Source: JAYFNU01 sp964458545
GTDB taxonomy: Bacteria; Bacillota; Clostridia; Oscillospirales; Ruminococcaceae
Reading direction: 5' to 3'
NCBI GenBank assembly: GCA_964458545.1
Contig: CAYWJF010000002.1
Span: forward strand, 1 to 59,439
DNA: 59,439 bases
The notes under the pieces were generated by a model. It did not search any database. It was not told the DNA's origin and worked only from the letters and a program-made list of their open reading frames with translations. Each line of letters opens with the position of its first letter. Position 1 is the first letter of the stretch. This document shows, piece after piece, positions 50,870-59,439 of the stretch. Made by a program: the position numbers and the translations under genes.

Positions 50870-53209
50870 CTATTCGCGAACGGGCTTCTCTATCTTCGCC
50901 ACAATAACCGTAACGTCGTCTCTGCGGCTTGCGTGAACCCGCGCTTGCTCTATTAGAGCGGCGCAGATTTCCTTAGCTTTATATGGATACATATTTTTAA
51001 GCGTCTGCTCGATATACGGCTCGTCAGACTGCTCCGCGCCGTCACTTGTCATAACTATAATATCGTCCTGTGAAAGCGCCGTTGAGGTTTCCTTGCAGCT
51101 TACCGTATTGAGTATGCCAACGGGTAACGTCTTGCCCTCGATTTTTCTTATTTTGTTGCTATGTAGAAAATATGTCGGCGCGGCTCCCGCTTTAAATAGT
51201 GTCGCTTCGCCCGTAAAAACGTTAATGCTCAGTGCGTCGAGGGTGCTTGCCGTTTCGCTGTCCTCACGCATGGCAAGCGCCGTGTTCGCAAGCTCCGCCG
51301 CTCGCTTCACCCTAAACCCGCTCTCTAAAAGCCGCTTTAGAAACGCGCAGCACAGCGCGCCGTCACGCGCGGCGCTCTGCCCCGTGCCCATACCGTCTGA
51401 CATAACGATATGCAGATTGAATTTGCTGTCAGAGAATATACTAAGCACGTCGCCGCAAAGGCTGTCGTCGGCGCTAATCTGCGCGGAGGCGGTGTCTACG
51501 GTGTAGGACGGGCACTCGGTAAAGCTAAGCGATACGCTTCCGTTCGCCTGCTCAATATTCGGCGTGCTGAGTGTCACGCCCGCTATTATGCTTATTCCCG
51601 CCGTAAGCCGCTTAATGAGCCCGTCGGGTATTCCGTCGGAAAGGGTGACGGTAATAAGCGGGCGGTGGTCCTTGTCATAGATGCACCCAGCCGTCTCTAC
51701 GGGAAGCCCCAGACGTACGGCGCAGTCGTAGATGCGCTTGCTTTTTTCCTCGTCCCAGTCGTGTAGCGCCGTCAACTCCTCTCGCGCCGAGGCGAGCATT
51801 TCGCTCACGGCGGAAAACTGCTTTTTAAGAAGACTTTTATATAGCTGGGTGGTTTTTATCCTGTTTACGCTTTGGATATGCTCCTCATACTTCATTGTAA
51901 TCTCTCTGCAAAGCGACGCGGCGTTGACGCAGCGTGACTTAAGCGGGGAGGTCAAATCATTCCTTGTTACCTCGCTTTTAGAAATTAGTATGGGAATAAG
52001 CTTATTCAGCGCGTCCGCTGTCTCGTTATAGCATTTCACCCAGCAGTAGGACATAATAGGGCAGCTTCGGCAGAGCTTGTCCACGGTGGAGTTTAAAAGC
52101 TGCTCGGCGTTGAGCCGCTCGTCGCGTATCTTTACCGTTTTATCCAGAAGGGTGGTTATGTCCTGCATAGAGGTCGAAATGCTGTCCAGCTTGTAGCTGA
52201 CCGCCGACGTTGCGCTTATTACACCCTCGTTTGCGCGTGAAAATCTGGTTTCGTTTACATACTTTACGGGAATAACGAGGAAGATGAGCGAGGCGAACAT
52301 AACCTCGGCGGTATAGGTCAGCGAATAGATATAATCGCTTGAACAGAAAGCAAAAACGAGTGAGGAGATAGTGAAGATTACGCAGAGCAGTACGCGGCTT
52401 CTCTTTTTAAACAGCGAAGCGAGCGCGCCCGCTATACAAACTCCAGCCGACGCGAAGGCAAAGGAGGGCTCTTGAATAATGAAGGCGGCGGCGACCGACG
52501 CGAAAACCGCGGCTTGTAAGGGCTCAGACAGAAGATACGCCGCAAAGATGCAAAGCGCGGTGCCCGCGAGCCTTCCGAGCGAGAAGGGTCCTATCCCCAT
52601 AGGGTACAGCGCCATTACAGCCGAACAGAGCACCAACGCAAGGCTCGCCTTCTGTACGCTTGTAAGCTCGGCGAGAGTACGCCGTTTTTTAAAGGTATCA
52701 AACACCGTGCGGTAGAAGTAGGAATAGCCGCCCGCTATAGCAAGTCCACCCACTAAGGTAAGCGCCGCAGCGCCGGTTGCCGACATAGTAAGCGCCATTA
52801 CCGAAAGCTCACTTACCGCGACGGAAAGAAGCCCCGCAATAAGGCAGGGCAGGTAGTTGCTGCGTTTGTAGCTGCTTTTAAGTGCCGCGCCGATTATCCA
52901 GCGTGTCGCGGCGACGACCCCAGCCGCCGCGACATAGGTCGCGCCCATAGTAAGGTCCGCGCCCGCGAAGCTGCCAACCACAAAGCCCGCGAGCGCCGAA
53001 AGCGCAAAGCGGTCGCTTGCGCCGATAATAAGCGCAAGTCCGAAGGGATACGCGCCGCCAAAAATACTTATTGAGGAAAGCTTTACCGAAAAGAAAAAGA
53101 CTATTAGCTGAAATGCGAGCTTTTTTAATAGCGGCACTAAGCTTTGCTTTGTAACCGCCGATTTTATGTATTCAGCCGCGTTTTGAACCACCTTGTTTAC
53201 ATTTTCCAT
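50870..53209 (-). CDS. spoIIE: stage II sporulation protein E (membrane PP2C phosphatase)
   Basis: Phosphatase that dephosphorylates SpoIIAA and so activates sigma-F in the forespore; it also marks the polar septum. The 779-residue protein has the expected layout: about ten membrane helices (about 30-320), a central regulatory region with cysteines (SCPIMSYCWVKC), and a C-terminal PP2C domain with MSDGMGTGQSA, LDALSINVFTGEA, TLPVGIL and VMTSDGAEQSD, containing the metal-binding Asp residues. GGTGGGAC precedes the ATG. Strong evidence that the organism makes spores. Confidence 0.96.
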   Translation of the reverse strand: MENVNKVVQNAAEYIKSAVTKQSLVPLLKKLAFQLIVFFFSVKLSSISIFGGAYPFGLALIIGASDRFALSALAGFVVGSFAGADLTMGATYVAAAGVVAATRWIIGAALKSSYKRSNYLPCLIAGLLSVAVSELSVMALTMSATGAAALTLVGGLAIAGGYSYFYRTVFDTFKKRRTLAELTSVQKASLALVLCSAVMALYPMGIGPFSLGRLAGTALCIFAAYLLSEPLQAAVFASVAAAFIIQEPSFAFASAGVCIAGALASLFKKRSRVLLCVIFTISSLVFAFCSSDYIYSLTYTAEVMFASLIFLVIPVKYVNETRFSRANEGVISATSAVSYKLDSISTSMQDITTLLDKTVKIRDERLNAEQLLNSTVDKLCRSCPIMSYCWVKCYNETADALNKLIPILISKSEVTRNDLTSPLKSRCVNAASLCREITMKYEEHIQSVNRIKTTQLYKSLLKKQFSAVSEMLASAREELTALHDWDEEKSKRIYDCAVRLGLPVETAGCIYDKDHRPLITVTLSDGIPDGLIKRLTAGISIIAGVTLSTPNIEQANGSVSLSFTECPSYTVDTASAQISADDSLCGDVLSIFSDSKFNLHIVMSDGMGTGQSAARDGALCCAFLKRLLESGFRVKRAAELANTALAMREDSETASTLDALSINVFTGEATLFKAGAAPTYFLHSNKIRKIEGKTLPVGILNTVSCKETSTALSQDDIIVMTSDGAEQSDEPYIEQTLKNMYPYKAKEICAALIEQARVHASRRDDVTVIVAKIEKPVRE

Positions 53210-53234
53210 ACTGTCCCACCTGCCGTTTTTTATG

Positions 53235-53372
53235 ATTATACTATCCGTATAGAGATGTCGGCGTCGTAAACGGGGAGTAGAAAAGTAAGCCTTTTTGTAA
53301 ACAAAAAAGCGGTTGTCGGTTTTGCCGTCAGAAAATTAATATCTTGGTTGCTTTTTACGCGCGTTTGTCGGG
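53235..53372 (-). promoter_or_regulatory. spoIIE upstream region with -10 box and three TGTCGG elements
   Basis: Minus-strand TATAAT at 53240-53235 lies 26 bases before the gene. On the plus strand, three elements with core TGTCGG lie at 53254-53262, 53312-53320 and 53364-53372; the last, TTTGTCGGG, matches 7 of 9 bases of the Spo0A box TTTGTCGAA. The nearest one overlaps the expected -35. Sites are suggestive rather than proven. Confidence 0.4.
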
Positions 53373-53427
53373 CAAAACCACTATGATATCGATAAAGCAA
53401 TTTGTTCTTCTTCGCGGCGAGCGGTTG

Positions 53428-53436
53428 TGCTATTAT
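53428..53436 (+). promoter_or_regulatory. extended -10 promoter of the two small genes
   Basis: TG-C-TATTAT, an extended -10 element, 22 bases before the 77-residue gene. No good -35 is needed for such promoters. Confidence 0.45.
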
Positions 53437-53458
53437 ATATGAAAAGGGAGGGCGGCGA

Positions 53459-53692
53459 ATGAGTAAATACAGCGCTCTATTTGAGCGTATAGCGAAAAGC
53501 GAAAATGACAGAGAGAAGCTCTCTTTTTCTGAGATAGAAAAGCTTGGCGGCGTGCCGTTTGACCACTCCTTCCTCAACGCAAAGAAGGAGCTTGAGCAAT
53601 TGGGCTGGCGGGTAAAGAAGATATCGCTGAAGGAAGAGACGGTTGTCTTTGAAAAGTTAGAGAAGGAGCCGACAGGACAGAGAAAAGAATGA
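53459..53692 (+). CDS. small DUF7662-like protein, 77 residues
   Basis: Resembles small DUF7662-type domains: KYSALFERI, LSFSEIEKLGG, FDHSFLNAKKELEQLGWRVKK, and ending with strand TVVFEKL. Function unknown; the fold looks like a winged-helix or beta-hairpin recognition module. GGGAGG lies at a good distance from the ATG at 53459; an ORF reaching 53402 lacks any site. It overlaps the GNAT gene by four bases. Confidence 0.65.
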   Translation: MSKYSALFERIAKSENDREKLSFSEIEKLGGVPFDHSFLNAKKELEQLGWRVKKISLKEETVVFEKLEKEPTGQRKE

Positions 53693-54144
53693 AAGCAGGA
53701 ATTAGAAAGATGGGGCGCGGCGATAAAGCCGCGGTTATAGAGCTAATGCGCGTCTTTTACACGTCGGACGCGGTGCTTAGCAACGGTTCAGAAGAAATCT
53801 TTGAAAGCGACGTGGAGAGCTGCGTAAACGAAAGCCCTTACCTTGAGGGTTACGTTTTTGAATGCGGCGGAGAAATTGCCGGCTATGCTATGGTAGCGAG
53901 AAGCTTTTCCACCGAGTTCGGGAAGCCCTGTATCTGGATAGAAGACCTCTATTTTGAGAAAGAGCATAGAGGCAAAGGCTTTGGCGGAGAGTTTCTGAAT
54001 TATATTGAAAAAGAGTATCCCGAATGCGTGCTTCGCCTTGAAGCTGAGGCGAACAACGAGCGGGCGCTCGGCGTATATAAAAGGCACGGCTATAAGGAGC
54101 TTCCGTACCTAGAGCTTATTAAGAAAAACAAGGGAAAAGAGTAA
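53689..54144 (+). CDS. GNAT-family N-acetyltransferase
   Basis: A 151-residue single GNAT domain. IEDLYFEKEHRGKGFGGEFLNYIEKE holds the acetyl-CoA loop RGKGFG, and NERALGVYKRHGYKELPYLELIK is the usual C-terminal end. Substrate unknown. Its start overlaps the previous stop (ATGA), so the pair is coupled, and a terminator follows. Confidence 0.9.
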   Translation: MKAGIRKMGRGDKAAVIELMRVFYTSDAVLSNGSEEIFESDVESCVNESPYLEGYVFECGGEIAGYAMVARSFSTEFGKPCIWIEDLYFEKEHRGKGFGGEFLNYIEKEYPECVLRLEAEANNERALGVYKRHGYKELPYLELIKKNKGKE

Positions 54145-54148
54145 ATAG

Positions 54149-54175
54149 AAAGCAGACCGAGAGGTCTGCTTTTGT
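54149..54175 (+). terminator. terminator after the GNAT gene
   Basis: AAAGCAGACC/GGTCTGCTTT around GAGA, then T. Good rho-independent form. Confidence 0.88.
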
Positions 54176-54212
54176 GTAAGTTTTATACTTCTATTATTGG
54201 TGCTAATAGCAA

Positions 54213-54242
54213 TAGACCATATAGTAGCTCTTAATGTATAAT
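54213..54242 (+). promoter_or_regulatory. probable promoter of the giant metalloprotease gene
   Basis: TAGACC (54213-54218), 18-base spacer, perfect TATAAT (54237-54242), 43 bases before the start. Confidence 0.5.
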
Positions 54243-57159
54243 ACTATTATAGGCTGTTAGTCATTTAGGCTTTACGGAGGTGTTTATGACAACTGTAACA
54301 AGAAGGGTACTTGCTTTTGTTACTGCTGTTTTACTTATTTCCGAGGCGGTTTCACCGTGTGTACTTGCGCTGAGCGATACATCTTCCTCTGACGCACAAG
54401 CGGTTGTGGAAGAAACGAAGGAGCCGTCTGAAATATTCGACGAGACGGAGTCTGATGAACATATATCCCAGGAGATTGACCCCAAAGAAGAATTAATTGA
54501 GCCTGTCGAGGATAACCCCGAACAGGAAGAGAGCGAGACGAGCATCACGTCTTTTAGCAACGCAGAAATGTCTAATTCGGCGGTGCAGGCTAAGACGGTA
54601 GCCAATCTCGTTGTTTTCGTGCGGTTTAAGGACGATTTGACCGATGAATTCAACTTGATTGAGTATGAATATGCAAAACCAAAGCGAAGTGTGTAGACAA
54701 GGGTAAAGGAGATATATAATTCCACAATTACCACAGCGTCCGATTCGGCATACGACTGTAGCATAGATGAGTCCTTTGTAAAATACATCTTTGAGGTAAC
54801 CTGCGGAAAATACAGCGTAGTGAATACCTTTCCACAGGAGTATTCAGAGGACGGAAGGTCTAAAATAGGCTATCTTCAGCTTGACCGCACGCGAGAACAG
54901 TTCGGTGATAACAGCGAGGCGGTTATTGACCAGGTAATAACCGCGTTCAATAACGGAACGCTCACGCTACCCGCGGGTACCACGCTCGATAACCTTGAGG
55001 ATGGAGTAGTAGATAACCTGACTATAATCATTCAGGGTGAAGCGGAAGAAGAGGTGGACTCTCTTATGCGTTCGCATAAGGGAACGTCCGCGACTGAAAA
55101 AAAGATAGCCGGTAATTTGGTGCGTACATATAATATTCTTTGCGGAAATGGTGTTAAGAGTGACGGAGCGGGACTTATTGCGCATGAATTTCTACATTCG
55201 CTCGGACTGCCTGACCTTTATCGATATTTCAACGATGGAAACCCCGTAGGTGCGTGGGATATTATGGCGGCGGAGGGCGCGTTTCTTCAGTATCCGCTGT
55301 CTTATCAGCGGCATGTTATGGGCTGGCTTTCTCTGCCTGAAATTACAGAGAGTGGTGACTACTATCTTTCTGCGCCGCTTACTGAGGGCGGCAATAAAGG
55401 CTTTATTGTCCGTTCACCTATGAATGAGACGGAGTTCTTTGTCGTCGAGTATCGCGAGAAAAACGTTAATGCAGCGTTAAAAGGCTTTGAACAGAAGGTT
55501 CCTGCATCGGGTGTTATAGTCTACAGGGTAAACACATCGGTCGAGGGGCTTACCAACTCCCATGGTAATGACTACATATATGTTTTTCGTGACGGCGAAA
55601 CAGGGCTTCACGATTCATACAGTGTCAACAATCAAAATATCATTGAAGCGGCTCTTTCCGCAGGGGAGAGCCGCGGAAGTAGCGATTTTACAAAACCGTT
55701 CAGCGACAACACAGTATTCTATTCTGATGGCTCGAACAGTGGTCTAGTTATTGCTGTTGAAGGCGCCGAAGCGGACGGCAGAATGAAGATATCTGTGCAG
55801 TATCCGAATTATGCCTCACTCGACTTGTGGAGCAAAGAAAGCGGTGCGGATATAGCGCCTAACGCATCGTACAACTCAATAGCTGACGACGGGCAGGGTA
55901 ATATTTATGTAGCCTATGTCGTGCCGATAGAAGAGGGGTTTAACTGCTACGGTGATGTTCACGTAAAGAAATGGGACGGCGAAGCGTGGAGCGAGCTTGC
56001 GACGGTCGGTAGCTCAGACGGAATGAAGCCCGAAATAACCTGTTTTGAAGGCGACATATATGTTTCCTATGCCAGTCGTGCTGGAAGCACAGTAATTAAG
56101 AAATATAATAGTTCGCAGTGGACCTCGGTTTTCACTGCGGAGGATACATATTCAACGGCACAGCTTTCCGCAGACAAAAACTCAATCTTTGCCGTTTATG
56201 CGAACGGTGATTCATCGACTCTCAACTTAATAAAGCTAAATGCCGCAAAAACTGCGTTCTCGTTGGTTGCGAGCAAAACAGGACAGCGTTTCGCGAAACC
56301 CGCGCTTTCGGTATATAAGGGATATGCGTTACTAGTATCTTGTGATGTGTTTGCTTCTTCTCCAACGCAAATTGAGCTTTATAATGAACGCTGGATAACG
56401 CTTAGTCAGCACACATTAGCAAGCGTGCTGGACGTTGCGGTAAGTGGCGATAACATTTGGGTTTTCGCCAAGCCTTCCATGAATGACTCGGCAACGATTA
56501 AGCATTATGATGGCGAACAGTGGCTAAGTGACATCACTTTCGCCGCTGGTGGCTCGTATACTGAATACGCATTAGGAGTTTATGCTAATACTCCCGTGGT
56601 AATGGCATGTCCGAGCGACACTTGTAAAGTTTTTGCACAGGAGAGCGGCGTTTTCACACAAAAGGGCTTTATGGTGAGAAGCGGTGCGGCGTCAGCCGAT
56701 ATGGTGATAAGCGGCGGCACTGCCTGCGTTTCCGCAAACGGCGAGAACGGTGCGCTTGCGCTGTACAGCAAGTTTTTGGTGCCTCCGGCAGAAGCGGATT
56801 CAATAAATATTGCAGAGGGCCCGATTTACCTAAAATCGGAGAATGACGCGCTGTTTTACAGTCGGGATAACGTCTCATGGACCGAATACAGCGGTGAACT
56901 TAAGATAAGCGGATATTCCACATCAAACGCTATTTCCTCACAAAGTGGTGAACACACGCTGAAATTTTCCAATTTGATTATTGATGCGCGTTTCTTTGGC
57001 GGAAAAGCACCCGTTGAGATAATCGGAGGCTCTAAACTTAATATTACGCTGTCTGGTACAAACAAACTGTTAGCAGGCAGCGGCAGAGCTGGATTAGAAG
57101 TGAATAATGGATACCTTGTTATAAATGGAACGTTATCGGACAGTTTGAGCGTAGAAGGA

Positions 57160-57620
57160 AAGGACGGCGCAGGTATAGGCGGCGGCAGAAATTATGAATC
57201 TGCCAATATAACCATTAACGGCGGAAGAATTACAGCGACGGCGGGCAACGGCGCAGGTATAGGCGGCGGACCCTCCGTAAGTCGTAATGGAAGAACAACA
57301 GTTGTAATAAACGGCGGCTACCTTGAAGCTACGGGGAAAAATTCGGGTAGCGGTATAGGCGCGGGCGGCGCGTCGGCATACAAATCGGCGGTTACAATAA
57401 ACGGCGGATATATAAACGCAAAGGGTGGCGCTTACGCTTGCGGCATAGGCGCATCATATTGGGTTAACACCACCGAATCCTGTGACATAACGATAAACGC
57501 GGGGACGATAACGGCGCTTTCGAGCGACGAGTATAAGAAGTACGCGGACATTTCCTGCGGTGAAATCGGCAGTGTTGTTATTAACGGCGGCAATGTTTCA
57601 GGATTGCTGTTGGATAATGT
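57160..57620 (+). repeat. first block of GIGGG beta-helix repeats
   Basis: Within the metalloprotease frame the protein repeats a unit of about 20-30 residues, such as AGIGGG followed by ITINGGRITATAG, AGIGGG, VVINGGYLEATGK, SGIGAGG, VTINGGYINAKGG. This is a right-handed beta-helix pattern. The block ends at a separate domain (about 57640-58200). Confidence 0.85.
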
Positions 57621-58219
57621 CAGCGGAACATCGGGTTTGCAGACGCAAGAGGTACATAGGCTGACAATTACTGCGTTCAACGCGGCTGACGACGCCGCAG
57701 TTTCTTCACTTTTAATAAACGATATTGTTAATGGAATTTTTACCTACTCCAGTAAGGATATGGCGTTGGCGGACGCGGAAATGAACATATACCTTCCTGT
57801 CGGCAGATATTCGGTTACCGCGATGGTAGATGGCGTCGCATTTGAGGGCGAGGCTATGGTAAGCGATAAGTCCGTAAACACCGCAGTTATTTGCGACGAA
57901 ACAGCGGAGTTTCAGACAGTAGACAACCCTGTGCTAAACATTGCAGACGATTCAATAGAAATCTTCGGCTCTAACGACACAACGGCTTACTATAAAACTG
58001 GCGATTTAATTAAGATATATACGGGTACGCTTACAGTTGGTGGAACGTCAAATCAGAACACCGTCAGCGTTATGGGTGGCACGCATGAGTTAAGCATTAA
58101 GAATTTATCGATAGCCATTCCTTCGACTAAATCTGAATCACCCATAGCTCTTTTCCGCGGGTCAATTGTTGTTCTAAAAATAAGCGGGACAAACTCGTTG
58201 ACAGCGGGATATCGCAGAG

Positions 58220-59439
58220 CCGCGATTGAGACAAATAATACATCAAAGGTTAGCATATTTGGAACAACGGCAGATATATTGAACGCTAACGGTGGAGACG
58301 GAGCGGCGGGAATTGGTGGTAGCGGGTATCACAATGGCGAATTTGTTTCAAGAGACGGTAGAGTTGATATTCACGGTGGAAAGATAATTGCAAAAGGAAG
58401 CGAGTATGGCGCTTGTATCGGCGGCGGTGGTGTCAGTTACGGACAAGAATCGGGACAGCAAGGCGCGGGATACATTAATATTTATGGCGGTAGTATTATT
58501 GCTGACGAAGGAAGCGGCTATGGTTCAAGTGCGGCAGGAATCGGCGGCGGTGCATACGGAGGTAACGGTGTAGCGCCTAAAACTGGTGACGGATATGTTC
58601 TTATTAACGGTGGTACTATTGTTGCGCGTTCGAGTTTAGGTGCATCGCTTGGTGGCGGTAGTGGTGGTGATGGATATGTAACCATTAACGGAGGAAATGT
58701 TACTGCTGATTCAACAGTTGCGTTCCAAGGCGGCGCTGGCATAGGCGGCGGAATATATGGAAGCGGCTTCGTCGAAATTAACGGCGGCAAGGTGAGCGCA
58801 GTTTCTCGGTTAGGTGCTTGCATAGGGAGCGGTGGAAATACTGATGACCCAAGTGAGGTTATTATTACCGGCGGCGAAGTATCGGTGGATATGACAAAGG
58901 TGCGTCTGGCTGGCTGGCCGCAAGGCTCGGCGATAGGTGGCTGTTGGTATGACCCAAATACGACATATGAGAAAAGCGAAGAACGCGGACTGGTAGAAAT
59001 CACAGGCGGTACGATTAATGTCATCGGAAACAGTTCGGGTATCGGAGGGCTAAATTACGATATAATAATATCAGGTGGAAGCATTACCGCTGAATGCCTA
59101 TTTAATGAACACGGAGCTATAGGTGGCCCATATTCTACAGTTACAATAGAAGGCGGTAACGTCAGAACCTCAAAGGCAAAAACCGGCAAGACACAGTCGA
59201 TTTTCACAGCTGATATAAATATATCGGCAGGTACTGTTTATGCGCAAAAGCTGACAGCCGCTGGAGATGTAATTTTCTCAGGCGGAAATGTAATGATAGA
59301 TATTTTAAATGGCAGTCAGGCTAAAGACGCAAACGATAATTTGGTGTATCAAAGCGCTATAACGCTTTACAGTGCTACAAAAAACACAGGTATAACTGAG
59401 CTTGAAATAGACGGAGTTTCGGTGTCAACGAATAATATG
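58220..59439 (+). repeat. second block of GIGGG beta-helix repeats, running off the window
   Basis: At least eight further units (for example VDIHGGKIIAKG, INIYGGSIIADE, VLINGGTIVARS, VTINGGNVTADS, VEINGGKVSAVS, VEITGGTINVIG, IIISGGSITAE, VTIEGGNVRTS), spaced by IGGG-type turns. They diverge at the DNA level, so the array is old or under selection rather than freshly copied. Confidence 0.85.

Larger units (their letters stand above)
54286..59439 (+). pseudogene. secreted M6-type metalloprotease with glycine-rich beta-helix repeats; interrupted by one in-frame TAG and cut by the window edge
   Basis: Reading from the ATG at 54286 (GGAGG before it) gives one frame of 1718 codons to the last base of the window, broken only by TAG at 54694-54696 (codon 137). 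Before it: signal peptide (about 1-30), acidic linker (31-105) and the start of the protease domain. After it: protease domain with HEFLHSLGLPD (His300, Glu301, His304, Asp310) and Met-turn WDIMA; a propeller-like region (about 520-830); then repeats of NGG-x-I-x-A-x-G and GIGGG type, interrupted by a non-repeat stretch. The distal part has no signal peptide of its own. Called a pseudogene on the stop; a sequencing error or natural read-through is possible. Codon use is more A/T-rich than elsewhere in the window. Confidence 0.8.

Noticed and set aside
54286..59439. TAG at 54694 as pyrrolysine or a recoded amber codon
   Set aside because: TAG ends several ordinary genes in the window (response regulator, rimO, prmC), and no pylT or pylS is visible. 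Left open only as a remote option.
57160..59439. Repeat region as a CRISPR array or satellite DNA
   Set aside because: The DNA units are not identical; the regularity is in the protein (NGG and GIGGG motifs), so it is a coding repeat.
1..59439. tRNA, rRNA, insertion sequences, prophage or CRISPR arrays
   Set aside because: I looked for cloverleaf ends, transposase and integrase motifs and regular short repeats and saw none I could support.

Overview
The window reads as a chromosomal segment of an endospore-forming, anaerobe-type Firmicute (class Clostridia). This is inferred from spoIIE, spmA/spmB, an AbrB/SpoVT-type regulator, a SpoIID-like cortex-type protein, Gram-positive lipoboxes, strong AGGAGG-type ribosome binding sites, a lysine riboswitch and a Gram-positive LexA box. 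A run of exactly 100 N (3404-3503) marks a scaffold join, so this is a draft, possibly metagenome-derived, assembly. I see no insertion sequence, phage, CRISPR array, rRNA or tRNA. TAG is an ordinary stop codon here (it ends the response regulator, rimO and prmC genes).

Layout. 1-3351: nth (cut by the window edge), glyA, rarA. 3404-3503: gap. 3553-5139: a small unknown protein and a UMF1-type MFS transporter. 5234-8734: lipoprotein, response regulator and histidine kinase with their own promoter and terminator. 8794-15803: housekeeping genes in one direction: DUF1385 protein, prmC, SOS-controlled recA-recX, rimO, pgsA, cysS. 15816-29153: a periplasmic-binding-fold/GGDEF protein, a sugar nucleotidyltransferase, PTS enzyme I, a GPH sugar transporter next to a GH20 hexosaminidase, a PIG-L deacetylase and a 1324-residue PAS/GAF/GGDEF/EAL protein. 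29451-34486: a four-gene minus-strand cluster (transporter, unknown membrane-anchored protein, MscS channel, metallophosphatase). 34608-37456: a lysine riboswitch and a three-gene amino-acid ABC transporter. 37515-43340: a pyridoxal-type kinase, DUF5058 plus a partner membrane protein, nagB, a HAD phosphatase, an AbrB-like regulator, spmA-spmB. 43395-50800: GNAT, a divergent alanine racemase, an ECF sigma/anti-sigma pair, a small anchored protein, a SpoIID/peptidoglycan-binding protein, a glycosyltransferase, a COG2426 membrane protein. 50870-54144: spoIIE and two small genes. 54286-59439: a very large secreted M6-type metalloprotease with a glycine-rich beta-helix repeat region, running off the window.

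How the genes fit together. Amino-sugar use is suggested by GH20, the GPH transporter, the PIG-L deacetylase and nagB. Signalling by c-di-GMP is represented by two proteins. Sporulation and cell-wall functions recur (spoIIE, spmAB, alr-like, SpoIID-like, SOS repair aside). Lysine import is predicted from the riboswitch.

The most notable observations are: (1) the giant M6 protease/beta-helix gene is one continuous frame of more than 5 kb except for a single in-frame TAG at codon 137; (2) remnants of a second nagB 3' end, with synonymous differences, lie between tandem terminators behind nagB; (3) a long hairpin hides the ribosome binding site of the SpoIID-like gene; (4) an uncharacterised two-component membrane system (DUF5058 plus partner); (5) the riboswitch-based assignment of the ABC transporter.
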